A stretch of DNA of 64,000 nucleotides. Origin: Blastomussa wellsi (Eukaryota > Cnidaria > Anthozoa > Scleractinia > Plerogyridae). Where the stretch lies: NCBI GenBank assembly GCA_947652115.1, contig OX393566.1, positions 27,122,281-27,186,280 on the forward strand. Direction: 5' to 3'. This document shows positions 32,343 through 45,400 of the stretch, one piece after another. A program made the translations under genes and the position numbers. The stretch's first letter is position 1; every line of letters begins with the position of its first letter. The notes under the pieces were generated by a model. It made no database searches. It had not been told where the DNA came from and saw only the letters and a list, made by a program, of their open reading frames with translations.

Positions 32343-32760
32343 GTCTTCAACGAGATTCCAACCCGTGACCTCCGCGATACCGGTGCAATGCTCTACCAAC
32401 TGAGCTGTGAAGCCCTGATTTTTTCAGGCTTCTTTATTCCATTTGAATGAATTGGAATTTCACTGCGATGATCATTTCTCACTTTTATCGTCATCCGCAG
32501 TCAGGAGCCCATGAGAAGGAGCCTCCATCTCCCATACTGGCCATATGAGTCAACCCTGTCCCGTATCTTTTTATTTTTAGAAGCATTTCCCACGGTGGTT
32601 TTCGCGGGTGTTTTTGTAATAGCCAATCATGTGAGAGCTCACTGTTCTAAAAATAAAAAGATACGGGACAGGGTTGACTCATATGGCCAGTATGGGAGAT
32701 GGAGGCTCCTTCTCATGGGCTCCTGCCGCAGTTCATTATGATGAAAATATATGATATTAA
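32343..32760. mobile_element. tRNA-derived SINE with inverted head, interrupted by a foldback element
   Basis: A 72-nt tRNA-like head lies on the minus strand (32414-32343; A box AGCTCAGTTGG). It is followed on the plus strand by the tail 'ctgattttttcaggcttc' and 'ggaatttcactgcgatgatc', the same tail as in the SINE at 17673-17960. Head and tail thus run in opposite directions. The tail is split at ccgcagt by the foldback 32502-32725 and resumes at 32726 (ccgcagttcattatgatg). Confidence 0.7.
32502..32725. mobile_element. Perfect foldback element with 81-bp arms and 7-bp target duplication
   Basis: Arms 32502-32582 and 32645-32725 are exact inverted repeats, starting caggagcccatgagaagg and ending ccttctcatgggctcctg. 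The loop is 62 bp. The heptamer ccgcagt occurs directly on both sides (32495-32501 and 32726-32732), as expected for a target-site duplication. Perfect arms suggest recent insertion or gene-conversion repair. Confidence 0.85.
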
Positions 32761-33521
32761 AACATTTACAGGTGTTCTTGAGTGTTGCTGGGAAAAATTT
32801 ATCTGTACCTTTTTGCCAGAACATGATCCATATTTTTTTGCCAGCCAGCAATTAGAACAAACAACAAACGTGCGGAAATGGCACTGAAATCCGTTGAAAT
32901 CCACTCTTCTCAACGAGATTCAAGCCTTCGTGAAGCAGTTTCTTCAGTCGCCCCTCCAAGTTTCAATCGGCCAGCGCGGAAGTATTGTTTTTTTCAGTGA
33001 CAACTCCCATGAGAAAACATATAATGAACCACTTTGCTAGCCAGCCAGCAACATTTGCGTTGGGGAACAGATAAAGTGAGGAACAGACTCCCTCACTCGT
33101 TGGGTGGCCCCGAGCCTCACTGGATAGTCGCCATACTATATGTGCACACCCGTGTCAGGGCTTTATCATGCACCATATTATGTACCGTAACCCACTAGAT
33201 TACCTACAGGTATATTAAACTATAAAAAGAATGATAACAATTTTATTCACACACAAACAGCTAAACTTATTACAAACAAGGTGGAAATACAAGCAATAAA
33301 CGAGAGAAAAGATAAAAGAGATATTAAAAAATAGGATAAAAATATACATGTGTGAGGAACGAAGCAAAGAATTTTGCATTATTTAAAGCATGGTCAGAAC
33401 GGGGGGGACACTTTTTAAAATTAAAATTGCGAAGGCAGTATAATTTTCTTAAGTAATTATTTTTGGGGGTTACAGTTTAGAAACACCACAAATTTTAAAA
33501 AACCACTCCCCCCACTGGGAC
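32761..33521. other. Intergenic stretch, nothing recognised
   Basis: No coding region, RNA gene or clear repeat boundary could be supported here. Confidence 0.35.
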
Positions 33522-33932
33522 GTAATAAACGATCGGTCCCTAATGGTAAACACCTTAGCAAAGTGTCGTAATAAACGATCGGTCCCTAATGGTAAACACC
33601 CTAGCAAAGTGTGGTAATAAACGATCGGTCCCTAATGGTAAACACCCTAGTAAAGTGTGGTAATAAACGATCGGTCCCTAATGGTAAACACCCTAGCAAA
33701 GTGTGGTAATAAACGATCGGTCCCTAATGATAAACACCCTAGCAAAGTGTGGTAATAAACGATCGGTCCCTAATGGTAAACACCCTAGCAAAGTGTGGTA
33801 ATAAACGATCGGTCCCTAATGGTAAACACCCTAGTAAAGTGTGGTGATAAACGATCGGTCCCTAATGGTAAACACCCTAGCAAAGTGTGGTAATAAACGA
33901 TCGGTCCCTAATGGTAAACACCCTAGCAAAGT
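33522..33932 (+). repeat. 46-bp minisatellite, about 9 copies
   Basis: The unit taataaacgatcggtcccta + atggtaaacaccctagcaaa + gtgtgg is repeated head to tail with very few differences (gtaa/gcaa, one atgata, one gtgata). High identity implies recent expansion. Confidence 0.96.
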
Positions 33933-34594
33933 AGATTGAAGCTGTGGATTACGCGCCGGGCACGGTGCACAACAAGTGTTCTCAACGGTGTTAATCTCAT
34001 CATTTCATCGAAGCTTTCTCATTAACCCTTGTTCTGGCTTCGCTCGCTACTATCTACGCTCACACACCTTGTTATCCACCGAATATCCTTCTTCCACCAT
34101 GTGGTGCCATTCAAAGGCGGTACTCTAGTTCCATACCACGGTATGTCTACGGACCCCTGTCTATCAGCTTCACCGCTACTTTCAGGGCGTTACGTTCGCC
34201 AACAAGGGTCCCAAACACACGTTTTGGCACCGTAACTCGTCAAAACACCACACGGAGCCCGCTATTTTGCTTGCCATTTGCCATTCTATTTAAATGAACC
34301 TTTCCTTTCAAGCCATGACTTGGCCATTATTCACAGTGAATCCTACCCCATGTATGAAATATGAGCTGAGTGGGGAATAATCACTCCTCGCCAAGAAGGC
34401 GGACTATGCATAGACCCTATCTTTTGGAACACGTGCACAGATCCCGTTATCGATTGTCAGCCAATCAGCTTTGAGCGGACTTGTAAGCTAATAAACTCTC
34501 TGAGTCTGAGCACAAAAACCGGAAGTCCTTGAATCGCAGACTTCCAAATCGGGTCTGGCCAGGGCCTGTGTTCATGGCGCTGACCAAAATAAAA

Positions 34595-34944
34595 TCGGCT
34601 TTGGAGCCAGAATAGCCAGTGGTCGGCTTTGCAGTCAGGCTAGCCAGTTGTCGGCCTTTGGAGCCAGGATAGCCAGTGGTCGGCTTTGGAGCCAGGATAG
34701 CCAGTTGTCAGCTTTGGAGCCAGGATAGCCAGTGATCGGCTGTGGAGCCAGGATAGCCAGTGGTCGGCTTTGGAGCCAGGATAGCCAGTTGTCAGCTTTG
34801 GAGCCAGGATAGCCAGTGATCGGCTGTGTAGCCAGGATAGCCAGTGGTCGGATTTGGAGCCAGGATAGCCAGTGGTCGGCTTTGGAGCCAGGATAGCCAG
34901 TGGCCGGCTTTGGAGCCAGGATAGCCAGTGGTCGGCTTTGGAGC
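34595..34944 (+). repeat. 28-bp minisatellite, about 12 copies
   Basis: The unit tcggctttggagccagga + tagccagtgg is 28 bp, with variants ttgtc/tgatc and gctgtg/gctttg. Some variants recur in pairs, hinting at a two- to four-unit higher-order pattern. Repetitive open frames across it on the minus strand are artefacts of the repeat. Confidence 0.95.
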
Positions 34945-35066
34945 AGAGCATATTATATTCAGATGATAGCACAGGAGAACCCTCTCACAAACACGTCGAT
35001 TCGACCAGCTAGTTAATATGGCCAATTTCTTTTTGGTCCAAACAAGTCTCACTCGGACATTTTCGT

Positions 35067-35461
35067 TAAGGCTACGTCCACACTAAGCCGGATAAATTTG
35101 AAAACGGCGCTTTCGCCTCGAAAGCGGATAAAATGTTTTTTTTGTCCACATTATACCGTTTTCAAATTGTTTCGCCATCGATTTTGAAACGCTGCCTCGC
35201 AAAAAACGCTTAATATATGCAAGAACATGCCCACATTGTCCGAGTAACGTTATTCGATTGTTTTGATGTCAGCGTTTTCAAAAAGTTCCGTTTTCGCCGT
35301 CCACACTAGCCAGCGTTTTCAAATTTATCCACCTTGGAGAGCGTTTTCAAAAAGTTCCGTTTTCGGTGACCGAAAACGCCGTTTTAGTGTGGACGGAAAG
35401 CCAATCCGGAGAAAAAAGTTGCGTTTTCAAATTTATCCGGATTAGTGTGGACGTAGCCTTA
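35067..35461. mobile_element. Inverted-repeat element with taaggctacgtccacacta ends
   Basis: The left end is taaggctacgtccacactaa and the right end is its complement ttagtgtggacgtagcctta. The arms extend inward through 'ccggataaatttgaaaacg'. Internal 'gcgttttcaaaaagttccg' blocks repeat. I recall this type of end as widespread in animal MITEs. Confidence 0.85.
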
Positions 35462-35571
35462 GAACCCGTTAACACGAACCCCCGTCGATTCAACCAGGTT
35501 GTAGTCGCGTATTGCCATGACAGGAGTTCACCGCTGTGTAGCTTCTAGAAAATTGATTAATGTCACTACCA

Positions 35572-35880
35572 GGTTACCCCGGGGGACACGCATATGAAAG
35601 GGGCGGGAATGCTCGTCGGAAATTTTTAAACCCCTAAAGAGCGTGCGCGGGCTTGGCCTGAGCTTTTTTAACCCCTAAAAGAGACCATGAAAACTTTGAT
35701 TCTATGAATCGAGTAAATAAGACGAATTAGAAATATACATATTAGATATATATATTTCTTCGCGTGCAAGCCTAAGCAAGACCTTCATGGCTAAATATAA
35801 CCGCGTTTTGCCCAGAACATCCAAAGTGAGACCAAAATCTGAAATTTACGCGAGGCTCTTTCAAATGCGAGTCCCTTCCC
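35572..35880. repeat. Dispersed repeat related to 18285-18440
   Basis: It starts cccgggggacacgcatatga, followed by 'aaaggggcgggaatgctcgt' and repeated 'aacccctaaa' blocks, the same kind of blocks as near 18.3 kb and at 200-560. No coding content. Confidence 0.5.
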
Positions 35881-36879
35881 CGGGCACGTTGCATGATGTA
35901 AATTAACTGTATACCGTTTCCTCAATAAGGCGTCTCCAGTTTCGGTTTAAAAATCGGTCTTGCAGATGATTCAACGTTTATTTGAACCCGGCGTAGTTTC
36001 CAGATTTTACATAAAGTGGATTTAACGAAAAATTTAACAGCGTTCATCGAACAAATACTAAAATGTCACCAACTTTGTCTCTACTGAGGGACAAAGTTGA
36101 TGGGAAAAAGTTATTGCGAGTGCTAAACTTTGTGTGGAATGTGAGGGGAAAACTTTAAAATGAACTGTTAAGACTTGAAAGTGGTGATTGGTAAACCTAA
36201 ATCATCACACCTGATTTATAGCCAATGAGATTTAGTTGTATAACCAAATTCAAATAAACGCCGAGACCGCCGTTAAACGCTGGGGGTAATGACTCGATAC
36301 TGAGATGCTGATCCAGCTTATAATCGATCGGGGCCCGGCACCTGAATCGACAACTGATACGATACATGCACTCACAATGAAACAAAATTAACTCGGTTCC
36401 ATGGGAAGAACACTCATAACGGCAAAGAGAAGTATACTCATGAAATCTTTCAAAATAGAATTCATGAGTATTTTGATACCGGTGTGGTTATCATGAGGTT
36501 CTTGAAATTGGATTATTAAAACCACATAAACCTGTAAGATACCTCGGTTTAAAAGTTCTACCTGTGTATTCTACACCATGGCGAAAAGTTCATTCATTCT
36601 AATTTCGATTTTTAGCACGATCCCATAACTGTTACTCTTTAGAGTTTATCGTGAAGCCCTGTAGATGAAAAAAGTCAAAAACGATATTTTATGAAATGGA
36701 GACAAAACTGAGCACAGTAACTTAAGTAAAAATCTAGACTTCCGATCAGATCAAAGAAAGGAGTTAAAACTTATTTTAATGATATAAAATGTGTCACGCG
36801 TCCTTTTTGCTTTGACAAATATGTTAGTCCACTATCGACTACTACGTATGTAAATAAGTGCTGATGAACACGGGCTGAA

Positions 36880-37230
36880 TTGTGGATGGGGGGTGTAGTC
36901 GTGTCAGTTGATGGAATATGTTGCTGGTTACCGCAGATGCAAGAACTTACGCGACGTCGTACATCCTCGTTAGAGCAGCTTAGAGCCCAACACCGCAGGC
37001 AACCCTCTAAACCACTTGGAGGCTTCCGATGTAACAGAAGTCGGTGCAAGACGTGTCATACACGTTCTTCTCTACACATGAACAACGTCAAATGCGGCCT
37101 CATATAACATGTTCTTCATCTAACCTAATTTCGGTACATGATTTAGTGTACTAAATGCAAGCTGCAGTACATCGGTGAAACAAAGCCAATCACAAAGCAA
37201 GAGGAGCGCACTTCTTCTCCAAAGGAAAGA
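36880..37230 (+). pseudogene. Fragment of a Penelope-like polyprotein before and into GIY-YIG
   Basis: The frame 36880-37107 contains 'LGGFRCNRSRCKTCHTRSS', the cysteine-rich linker between reverse transcriptase and GIY-YIG. After a stop, another frame near 37150-37185 reads 'CTKCKLQYIGETK', the start of GIY-YIG. Stops and frame changes show it is dead. No hammerhead motif was seen nearby. Confidence 0.7.
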
Positions 37231-37740
37231 CACTAGAACCTAATGGCATTAATAGACGTGATGAAGCTTAATATTTATTGTATGTATTCTTTTACATGCT
37301 ATTTTTGTTTTTCTGGCATATATTTTTTGATTTGTTTGTTTACGTTTATATATATAGTCAGCCAGTCGCGCAACAGCATTTTATCTCACCCCTACCATGT
37401 AATCGTTTGTTTCCATTTCACTTAGCATTTTACACCATTTTATGCTCCTGATTAAGGTTGGGAATATTGGGACTAATTAAAATACCATCAGTTGCCTTGC
37501 CTTGCATTATTAAGTTTGTTTTCTTCACCAACTCTATCTCAATACCGTGGTGCTGGTGTTTTCCTGTGTAGGAAAGTACAAGCTATAATATCCACGCTTA
37601 TATTAAAATTGCCGGGCATGCGTAATGGCATCGTGTTTCAGATTTCTGACACAGTTTCGGCCTTTACCAGATGTTCTCTCCCGAAGATGGATGAGATCTG
37701 GGTACAAGATTACAACAGTCCTAGAAGGTGGGTAGTTAGG

Positions 37741-37918
37741 TGGGCAGTCACTGAAAGGAACAGACGAGCGGGACCTTCCTGACCATGAACAGATTGAGTT
37801 GTCTTACACGAAGCGTGGAATCGTTGGAACGTCGAGGGGTCTACCCTTGGTGTAAGACAACTTAATCTGTTCATGGTTAGGAAGGTCCCTCTCATCTAAT
37901 CCTTTCAGTGACTACCCA
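37741..37918. mobile_element. Foldback element with ~70-bp arms
   Basis: The left arm (tgggcagtcactgaaagg...ttgtcttacac) and right arm (gtgtaagacaactt...cctttcagtgactaccca) are near-complementary. The loop is about 40 bp. It is a small non-autonomous element. Confidence 0.75.
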
Positions 37919-37988
37919 AAAGGTGAAGGAGCTGAATCAATAGTTTTTGGGGATCGCTTGTTTTTGAAGGGTTTTGCATGTCCTGCAG

Positions 37989-38047
37989 TAGTCTCCTTCG
38001 CCGCCGTTTGTTGGATGTCACGCAAAAAACGGCTGCGAAGGAGACTA
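37989..38047. mobile_element. 59-bp MITE, relative of 16927-17011
   Basis: The ends tagtctccttcgccgccgtt and aacggctgcgaaggagacta match the element at 16927-17011, with a shorter middle. Confidence 0.65.
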
Positions 38048-41000
38048 GCCCTACAGCTGTAAATGTCGCCGTCGTTTTCCGTAGTGTACGTACGTAGGGG
38101 GAGTTAAACAGTGTGAGTCACTGTGTTCATTCTTCCGATTCGCGCGTTTTCGCCAACTGAATATTGTATGTTATTTACTTAATAAAGTCTTCCAAAGGGA
38201 GGGGAGGGTCACGGGCACCCCAGGACCCCCTAGCTACGCCTTTACTTTCTCGCTGTTTGTCACATGGCTGTAACCGGAGTTTCATGTTCCAGGAGTAAGG
38301 TGGTGCTGCTATAGGGATCCGGGGGTATTCTCCTCCAGGAAATTTTGAAAATCTGAGCCTCAGCACTAACGAACATCGCTCACGATCAGGTCAGGTCTAC
38401 ATATTTTTCGTAGTCACCGTTCTTCTGTTTATCCTTTACTTTCGATTTTCAACGGAGAAATGTAAATCGTGATGGAAATGAATGAAAGAAACTGCAGACA
38501 AGAAGAAAATTTCCTCTCGCAAGGAACTTTCCTGTCTATAACTGTCACTGACTGGTCAAAATATAACATCACGTTTACGTTTGTAACCGGACGGGCGGAC
38601 TCTACGGTGCGCCCACGACAAAGTGACACGTTATGGATGATTACTGTTTGTTGCCAAATGATGTGCTTTATGATGACAAAAACGGATAAGTTATTCTGTG
38701 TACTGATGAAACAAGTCAGCTGTCAAAGCCGGTCAGGTACGATCTTGGGTTCAATCAGTCAGTAATACTGTACAGTAATTAGGCGTCGCATTTGCTTCCT
38801 ATTTTATTGTGTAAAAAATCTCTTAAAAGTCTATAAAATGCCGCCACCTTGAAGAAGAGGAACTGAGAGAAGGAGAAGAAATAACTAAAAATAAGGATTA
38901 TAATCTGGATAATGATCGATACAAAGTGCGAAGACTACCACAACCGAGAACTCTCATCTCGTAGCGATCACAAATGGACTGGCGGATTTGAATGTAACTA
39001 AAGAGTCTAAAGAATTTTTCATTTTAATAGTAATATATATGGCTATATATATTACTATAATAAACTGCCTTCATTTGGTCATTAGTTATATCGGCAAGTG
39101 AACGAATTTTTGATTGAACAACACGTATCTCCATATGTATCCCATAACAGAACAAAGTTTATGAACAAGTTAGTCCGGAAGACTATCAGTCATATCAATG
39201 TACAGTGCGAAGTCTCCAACTTAATGAATAATTTTCTATAAATGGAAAATCGTAGAGCTCGGATCGAAAATGTTGCGAAATCGCAGTCCTTTGTGTGGCA
39301 ATCCTATAGTAAGACTTGATTGGTTCGCGGGAAATCAAAACATCTTTAAACGAGATAGAAACCGCAATTTTGAGGCTGTAAATAGATTTTGCATGTGACT
39401 ATTACACCGTGAAATTAACAATAATAACATTCGACAGCACTTGCGGGTTTTCCTTGTGTCAAAACGCTGCATAAATTGATTTGATATTGTTAGAACCTGT
39501 TTCGAGTTGTGACATTGTGAATAGCATTACACGGCTTCTTGAAGTGTTTTACATGTCACGTGTTCAATTCTAACCAATGAAACGGTAGAAAACGTGATTG
39601 CATAACCTGTCAACTGACATATGTCACGGGGTCACGTGATCTTGTTACACCGGCGGCACGTGGCCTTGGCTTTCGCTACGCTTGAAGCTTTCACGGAGGT
39701 CAGGATTTCGCATAGCTACGAGCCTTTTACTTCACTTTACCTGTAATTTCTGCAGCTTCCAGCTGTGTGAGGTGTTTTGGAGTCGTTTATTAGTTATAAT
39801 TTGTTGAAACCATACAGTTTCCGTATAATTTTCTCCTGTTTTCGATGGTAGGCCATTTGAGGCGGGCTTTACGTTGCGTTGCAGTGGAAGACGGGAAGCA
39901 GAGGGTCGGTGAATGGAGCAATAAGTTGTTACCGTAAGTAAACCGCTTGGCAGTCAACCACATTTATGACTTTTCGTATTATCGTCGTTTTAGCTGTTAA
40001 CAAATCTCAACAATAGCTTCTGTTGAATGTATGTGAGCTGCTTTGTTGGCCCTGCTACGAATACAACACACTATTGTAGTTCACAAGATATTTTATCGTA
40101 AGACAACTGGGGCATGAGACTGAACAAGGAGTTGAACCAAAATATTTTTTGTAATGAAGGGGCTTCAGCTGCTTCTTGCACCGCTTATATTGCGCAGTGT
40201 AATCTAGTCCATGTCTTTTAAGAACTATACGTTGTTTGCACAGAAAAGCGTCAAGACAATTGCGTGCAATCGGTACTTTGCTACAAAAAATTCCACGTAG
40301 GTGACTGGGTTGCAGACGAGCTTCTCGATTTCCGATACGAGTATAGGTGGAAGTGAGTGTTTTCCTTCCCCGTGTGTAAACTTTAGTAAGTTTTGCTTGG
40401 ACTAATTTTAGAAGTTGATCAAATAGAAAGACTTATTTACATCCAGTATTTCGGTTCACTGATGCTATGCACCACAGCTAACTATCATTTCCCTGCAAAT
40501 TTACTTGCTAGGTCTCGTTTGGCCGTAGTAGAGTAGCATAGGATAACTTTCGTCGAAAGCAACTCTAAGTCTTGGATTTTAGCCTTCCATTTTTAGGTGA
40601 GTGCGTAACAAAGTTTAAGAATGCAAACAAATCTTCGCTAATACTCCTTGATCCTTCATTTTGCCGGTGGCTAGCTTCGGTCGATCTCTTGGACAAGCAC
40701 TAGGTGATCTTTGGGCGCCTTTTCCTCAAACTCCTCTCATTTTCGGGGTTTGCAGATTATAGTGTAGCTGCGTGCATGCCTTTATCAGTTTTGTAGACTG
40801 TACATCTTCCTAAAAGTTTAAACAAGTGAGAAAGAAATTGCACACCTCGCATGATAATGAAGTTAGTCTTGCGGCGTCCAAGCTCAGCTTGCCGCGCGGC
40901 GGTCCAAATCCCCTCTTCGATTTAAAAGCCAGTTGTAAAGGGATTCAAGAAGCTCATTGCAATTTTTCCCTCACTTTTACGTTTGAATGGTAGTTTCTGT

Positions 41001-42438
41001 TGGAAAGATTGATACTTTTGTTGAAGTCGATGTTGGCGCTGTTAGCCATGGGCATGGGTTGGTCTGAAAGGTGGAAAGCGTTTGTACTTTGAAAGCCGGT
41101 GAGACGAAGCAAAGTGAAAATTCTGAGTGTTTGGGCTGTATACGTCTCCCGGAAAGAGCGAAAGACTTATTGGATTTGGTAAATTAGACGAAGCCCTTGT
41201 TTTTCAAAGCGACCTATTGCTAGTCGTCCGCACGCTCACTAATTTCAGGATAAATTTTTTGCGAGTAAAGATGAGTTTACCAGCGCCGTGGGTTTGTCTT
41301 CGCTACACCCAGCAGAAAGAATGATTTTTTGCTACTTACAATTCAGCATTAAAACCAGGTTTTTATCAAGGGCACCAAGCTCGTTGACGTATGTGCTACA
41401 GTATATCGTGACTTGGATATTTTTGTAAAGATAACCAACTTGCTTTGCAATGAGCACATTGTATTTTACACCTACGCGACGAGTATTAACCGACGCCTTC
41501 GGATTTAAACATCAATTCACTGTGTTTAACTTTTCCTGGGCTTAAAGCTTTTATAATTGTCGTTTTCTCGTTTTATAATTCCCTTTTTTGTAGGTTTCTT
41601 CAGTATGCGTTAACTATATTCCATGTCTTGAAATCGACAACCTTCGTTTCCATTCACTGGTTTTCTGACCATAAACTGAAATGAACAACTTGCCATGCAC
41701 TTCTCCCATATGTTTGCTGTGAAGCCATGTCTTTTTGTTGTAATGTTGTAATGTTGTAAATGATCCTTAATGATAGCCCAACAATAAATTTACCTTGTCT
41801 GTGAAATGTTTGAACTTGTTTTAGTCAACTGTAACATCAGCTGTGAGCTTTATTCCTGTGAACTTAAATAAGCAGGTTTCAACTTGGTGCAATTGTAGGT
41901 CAGAAGGGTTTGCCTTGGGGTGTACGGAAAGACTAGAATTAAAAGAACTTTGCCTTTCCAGAGGATTTATGATCAGTTCAAAGTGGCACTTTGCAGGATC
42001 AAAATAATTGATAATGTTTTCTGCTGATAATGTTTTATTTACTTATTACTCAAAGATGCAAAAAATAAAATGGTTTCAGCAATTTAGGACATCAGGTTTT
42101 GCGTCATTGAAGAGGGAATTGTGTTCAAAATGCTGTGAAATTGACAATGGATGTAATATTGTTGTTAGAGGCTTTTCCCTGGGCGAGATAAAAGACTTGC
42201 CTATATCATTATTGTTTAGATGATTATTTTTAGTTCAAATTTGTTATTTTGTTACCTGGGGTTAAAGTAGCAAAGAGATCAAAACTCGCTGAGTGATAAA
42301 GTGTTCTTCTTGTAGTTCTGGAAAACAGCATTTGAGCGTTTTCATTTGAAGCAGTTATTTTATCAAAATATGTAACTAAACTTTATCATTCAGTTGTGTG
42401 ACTAACATTACTTTTGCGGGGTTTTCCCTGACCTTCAG
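38048..42438. other. Intergenic region and probable first intron of the IMP-like gene
   Basis: No coding exon was recognised. A perfect AT-rich foldback (agtaatatatat/atatatattact) lies near 39030-39056. A GC-richer stretch around 39650-39933 ends with a good donor (acc|gtaagt at 39934) and could be a non-coding first exon for the gene whose first ATG-bearing exon starts at 42439; this is inference only. Confidence 0.35.
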
Positions 42439-42453
42439 CTGGACATAGTTCTT

Positions 42454-45400
42454 ATGATGGAGTACGCTGGACGTGAAGAACCGCAAGGGTAAGCTTGCGT
42501 GATTTATGCTCATTTTGCCAGTTGTATGTTCTTTTATTTAAGTGATTTATTTTTAGCTGTTTCAAATTTGCATTGAGATGAGACTAAACAGTCTGTAGTG
42601 AGAGAGATGTGAAGTGTTTTTATGGTACCCTTTATATGCAAAAGTAGTCAGCTTATGGGTTATCAGTATACCTTTTTCATGTGTACTTCCGACGTATTGG
42701 TGCATTTTATGATAGAGGTCTTCTCTTTTTGGGTTACTTAAAAGTTCCTTACAAGGTTTTTTGTACTTGACATTGAAGTTTTTATGTAAATGATAGTCGG
42801 AATTTTTTTTAACATATCGAAATAGCATTTGTTTGTTTTTATCTCCATGCACGTGCTGACCTATGCGCAAAGGCCAATAATCAAACTGAGGTTGAACTTT
42901 TACGTCTGTCTCTTTTGTCTGGTGTGTAGTCTAGCATATTAAATACAGCTCAGGAAAGTACAGACATGCATGCATGTCAAACTCTATTTTTTATAACTGG
43001 TATAACATGGCTTATAATTGTCAGGTTATTCCTTTTGTTTTGGTGGTGTAGTGTTGGATTGTTGTATTTTTATCGAGGGAGTGGCAAAGCTAGTGTTGAT
43101 GCACTGTGTTATTTGTAGGATTGCTTTATAGTCCAAGTCTGGCTTACGACGCCACCATGCCGTGTTCCAATTTATATCTGGACACTGATGCTTTTGCTTT
43201 TGTTGTCATGCAGGAGGTTTCATGATGTTTTCCGATATCTCGCTCTGTTTATTTAAAAATTGGTTTTGTTTTAGGGCTGTTGGACCAGGTCTGGAACAAG
43301 CAGCAAACCAGGTACTGATTTGATCACTTGTGATCACCTGCAGTTCACATTTATTGTGCATCTTACAATTCTGATTAACATGCAGAGTGCATACTCTAAC
43401 AAGCCAAACAATACATGTAGATAAGAAAATTAATAAGCAATGTCTAGACTGTGCTTGACAATACCTTTTTGAAGTTTGATTACTACAGCAACAGTGTCTT
43501 TTGGGAATAGTGATTAAAGTTTATATGTAGAAGTCTTATAGGTTCTGTTACCTTGTGAGATATAAATTAACTCTATAGGATATTTATAAGTACATAGAAA
43601 TGTTCCGGAATACTCCGGAACACATGATATAATGATGTGATAAAAAAACAACAAAAAGAACAAAACACAAATGTCTTGGCTTGGTGGTAAAATATTTACA
43701 ACTCCAAGCAGAGTTTTAATGGCCAAGAATTCTCTTGTTTTAAATCCTCTCTATTAAGTACAAGAGCAGTGGTGCTCTGGTAACTTTCTGGAGTAGTATA
43801 ATAGACCTTATTCAAACCTGTTGAACTGCGCATGCTAGCCTTCTATGCAGACATTCTTCTGCTTTATCACACAATCTTTCCTTGCTTGGGAACGTGGGCT
43901 CAAATTTAGCATGCACCAAGGTTACGTTGGTTACATAGGTGGCCAGATATTAGTATTCCCTTGATTTACTTTAGTTTGGGTACTGGCAAGCAGATGATTG
44001 CAGCATATTAATCCCTACAACGGATGCTCTTGAGCAGGGCTCCTGTGTATGGTCTCTATATATGTATGTATACAGCATTTCGCAAAAATTCATCAGACTG
44101 CTCTGCCATTGGCATAGTGTTTTCTAATTTGTTATTGAATGTGCGAAGGTGCGAAGACTTGTGGTTTTAGGTAAGTCACTGATTGCAGGGCATGAAATTG
44201 CACCTAATACAGGTGCCAATGTGACAAAATTTTCGATTTTGGCTACCCAATCCTGAAAATTAGTCACTAAATTGGTAACTAGACGTTACCTAGAGATCTC
44301 AGTTGTGAATTGTTGAAGATGTAGATAAATCTGCAGTTGTGATTATTAGATGCTGACAGTCATTAAACTTCCTAATCAAGGTTGTTTCCTAAAATCAGCA
44401 CATGCACGTTCAAAGATTTGTAATTCGACACTACATCTTGGATTTACGTAACCTTTCACGTTGTATGTGACCCCTTGTATTGCGGGCTCATTTATCATCA
44501 CATGGTGCTGTTTCCCTGGCAAATAGATCTCATTTAAATTTAAAATGAGCTTAGAAAGTAATAGAAGCGTGGAAAGTGGTCTATCTAGTAAAAATTTAAT
44601 GATGGAAATTTTTTTAAAAAAGTGGCCACAAAAATTTTGGAATTGGCTACTACTTTGAAAAAAGGAGCCAAGTGGCCACTGGGAAAAAAAGTTAATTTCA
44701 CGCCCTGGATTGACATTTTTTGTGGCTCTCATGAAGTGAGCCACATTATGGCAGGGTTAGAATTCTTTAATTATTTACCTTGCATGCCTAATTTAACCCC
44801 TTGACTCCTGGAGATTTTTGAAAAAAAAAAAAAAACATGTTTTCTAGACATTTTGAACATTTTCTAGTCAGTTGTAGGCTAAATATGCTTCAAATTTCAC
44901 ACCGAGTATCGTATTTGACATATGGGATATCGCGCTTCAATATAGCGGAACAAAGTGAGAGACATTCTAAATATGTTTCTTGTTAAATATTGCAATTTAA
45001 CTTGTAAGTCACACCTATTTTTCACTTAGCAAAAGTTTTCTTCGTGAAAATGTTGTGATTGTTTCCTCATTCTTTTAAAGATTATTAATAGATTTAGAAA
45101 TGGATCTGATGTAAGCTCAAACAACACTTCAGGGAATATATCTTATGGAATAATAGAGAAATAATGATAGAGGGTAAACCCATTTTCTACAGAAATTACT
45201 TTGATATTGGGATTATTATTTCAAAGGACTTGCTTTTTGGCAAGACAAATACAGAGTCGTTTCGTTATATGAGAGAACAAGGTCTAACAGATTCAAACTT
45301 TTTGATTTGGACTGGTCTAAGACAGTCTGTTCCATCGAAGTTACAGAAAAATATACCTAATGTCAAGGAAGTCATTGATTTAGTTAATTATAAATGTAAA

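Noticed and set aside
32511..32913. Mutually antisense frames around 32.5-32.9 kb
   Set aside because: They are generated by the perfect foldback element, whose two arms give the same peptide on opposite strands.
33522..33932. Regular repeats resembling a CRISPR array
   Set aside because: Units are contiguous 46-bp copies without unique spacers, in a eukaryotic intergenic region; it is a minisatellite.
34640..35052. Overlapping minus-strand frames with 'LAILAPKPTTGYPGSK' repeats
   Set aside because: Translation of the 28-bp minisatellite; no start context, splice signals or non-repeat homology.
42562..42870. 102-codon minus-strand frame
   Set aside because: AT-rich chance frame antisense in an intron of the IMP-like gene; composition is K/H/Y-rich without motifs.
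44376..44744. 122-codon minus-strand frame
   Set aside because: It lies antisense in an intron over a degenerate dispersed repeat, with no recognisable motif.
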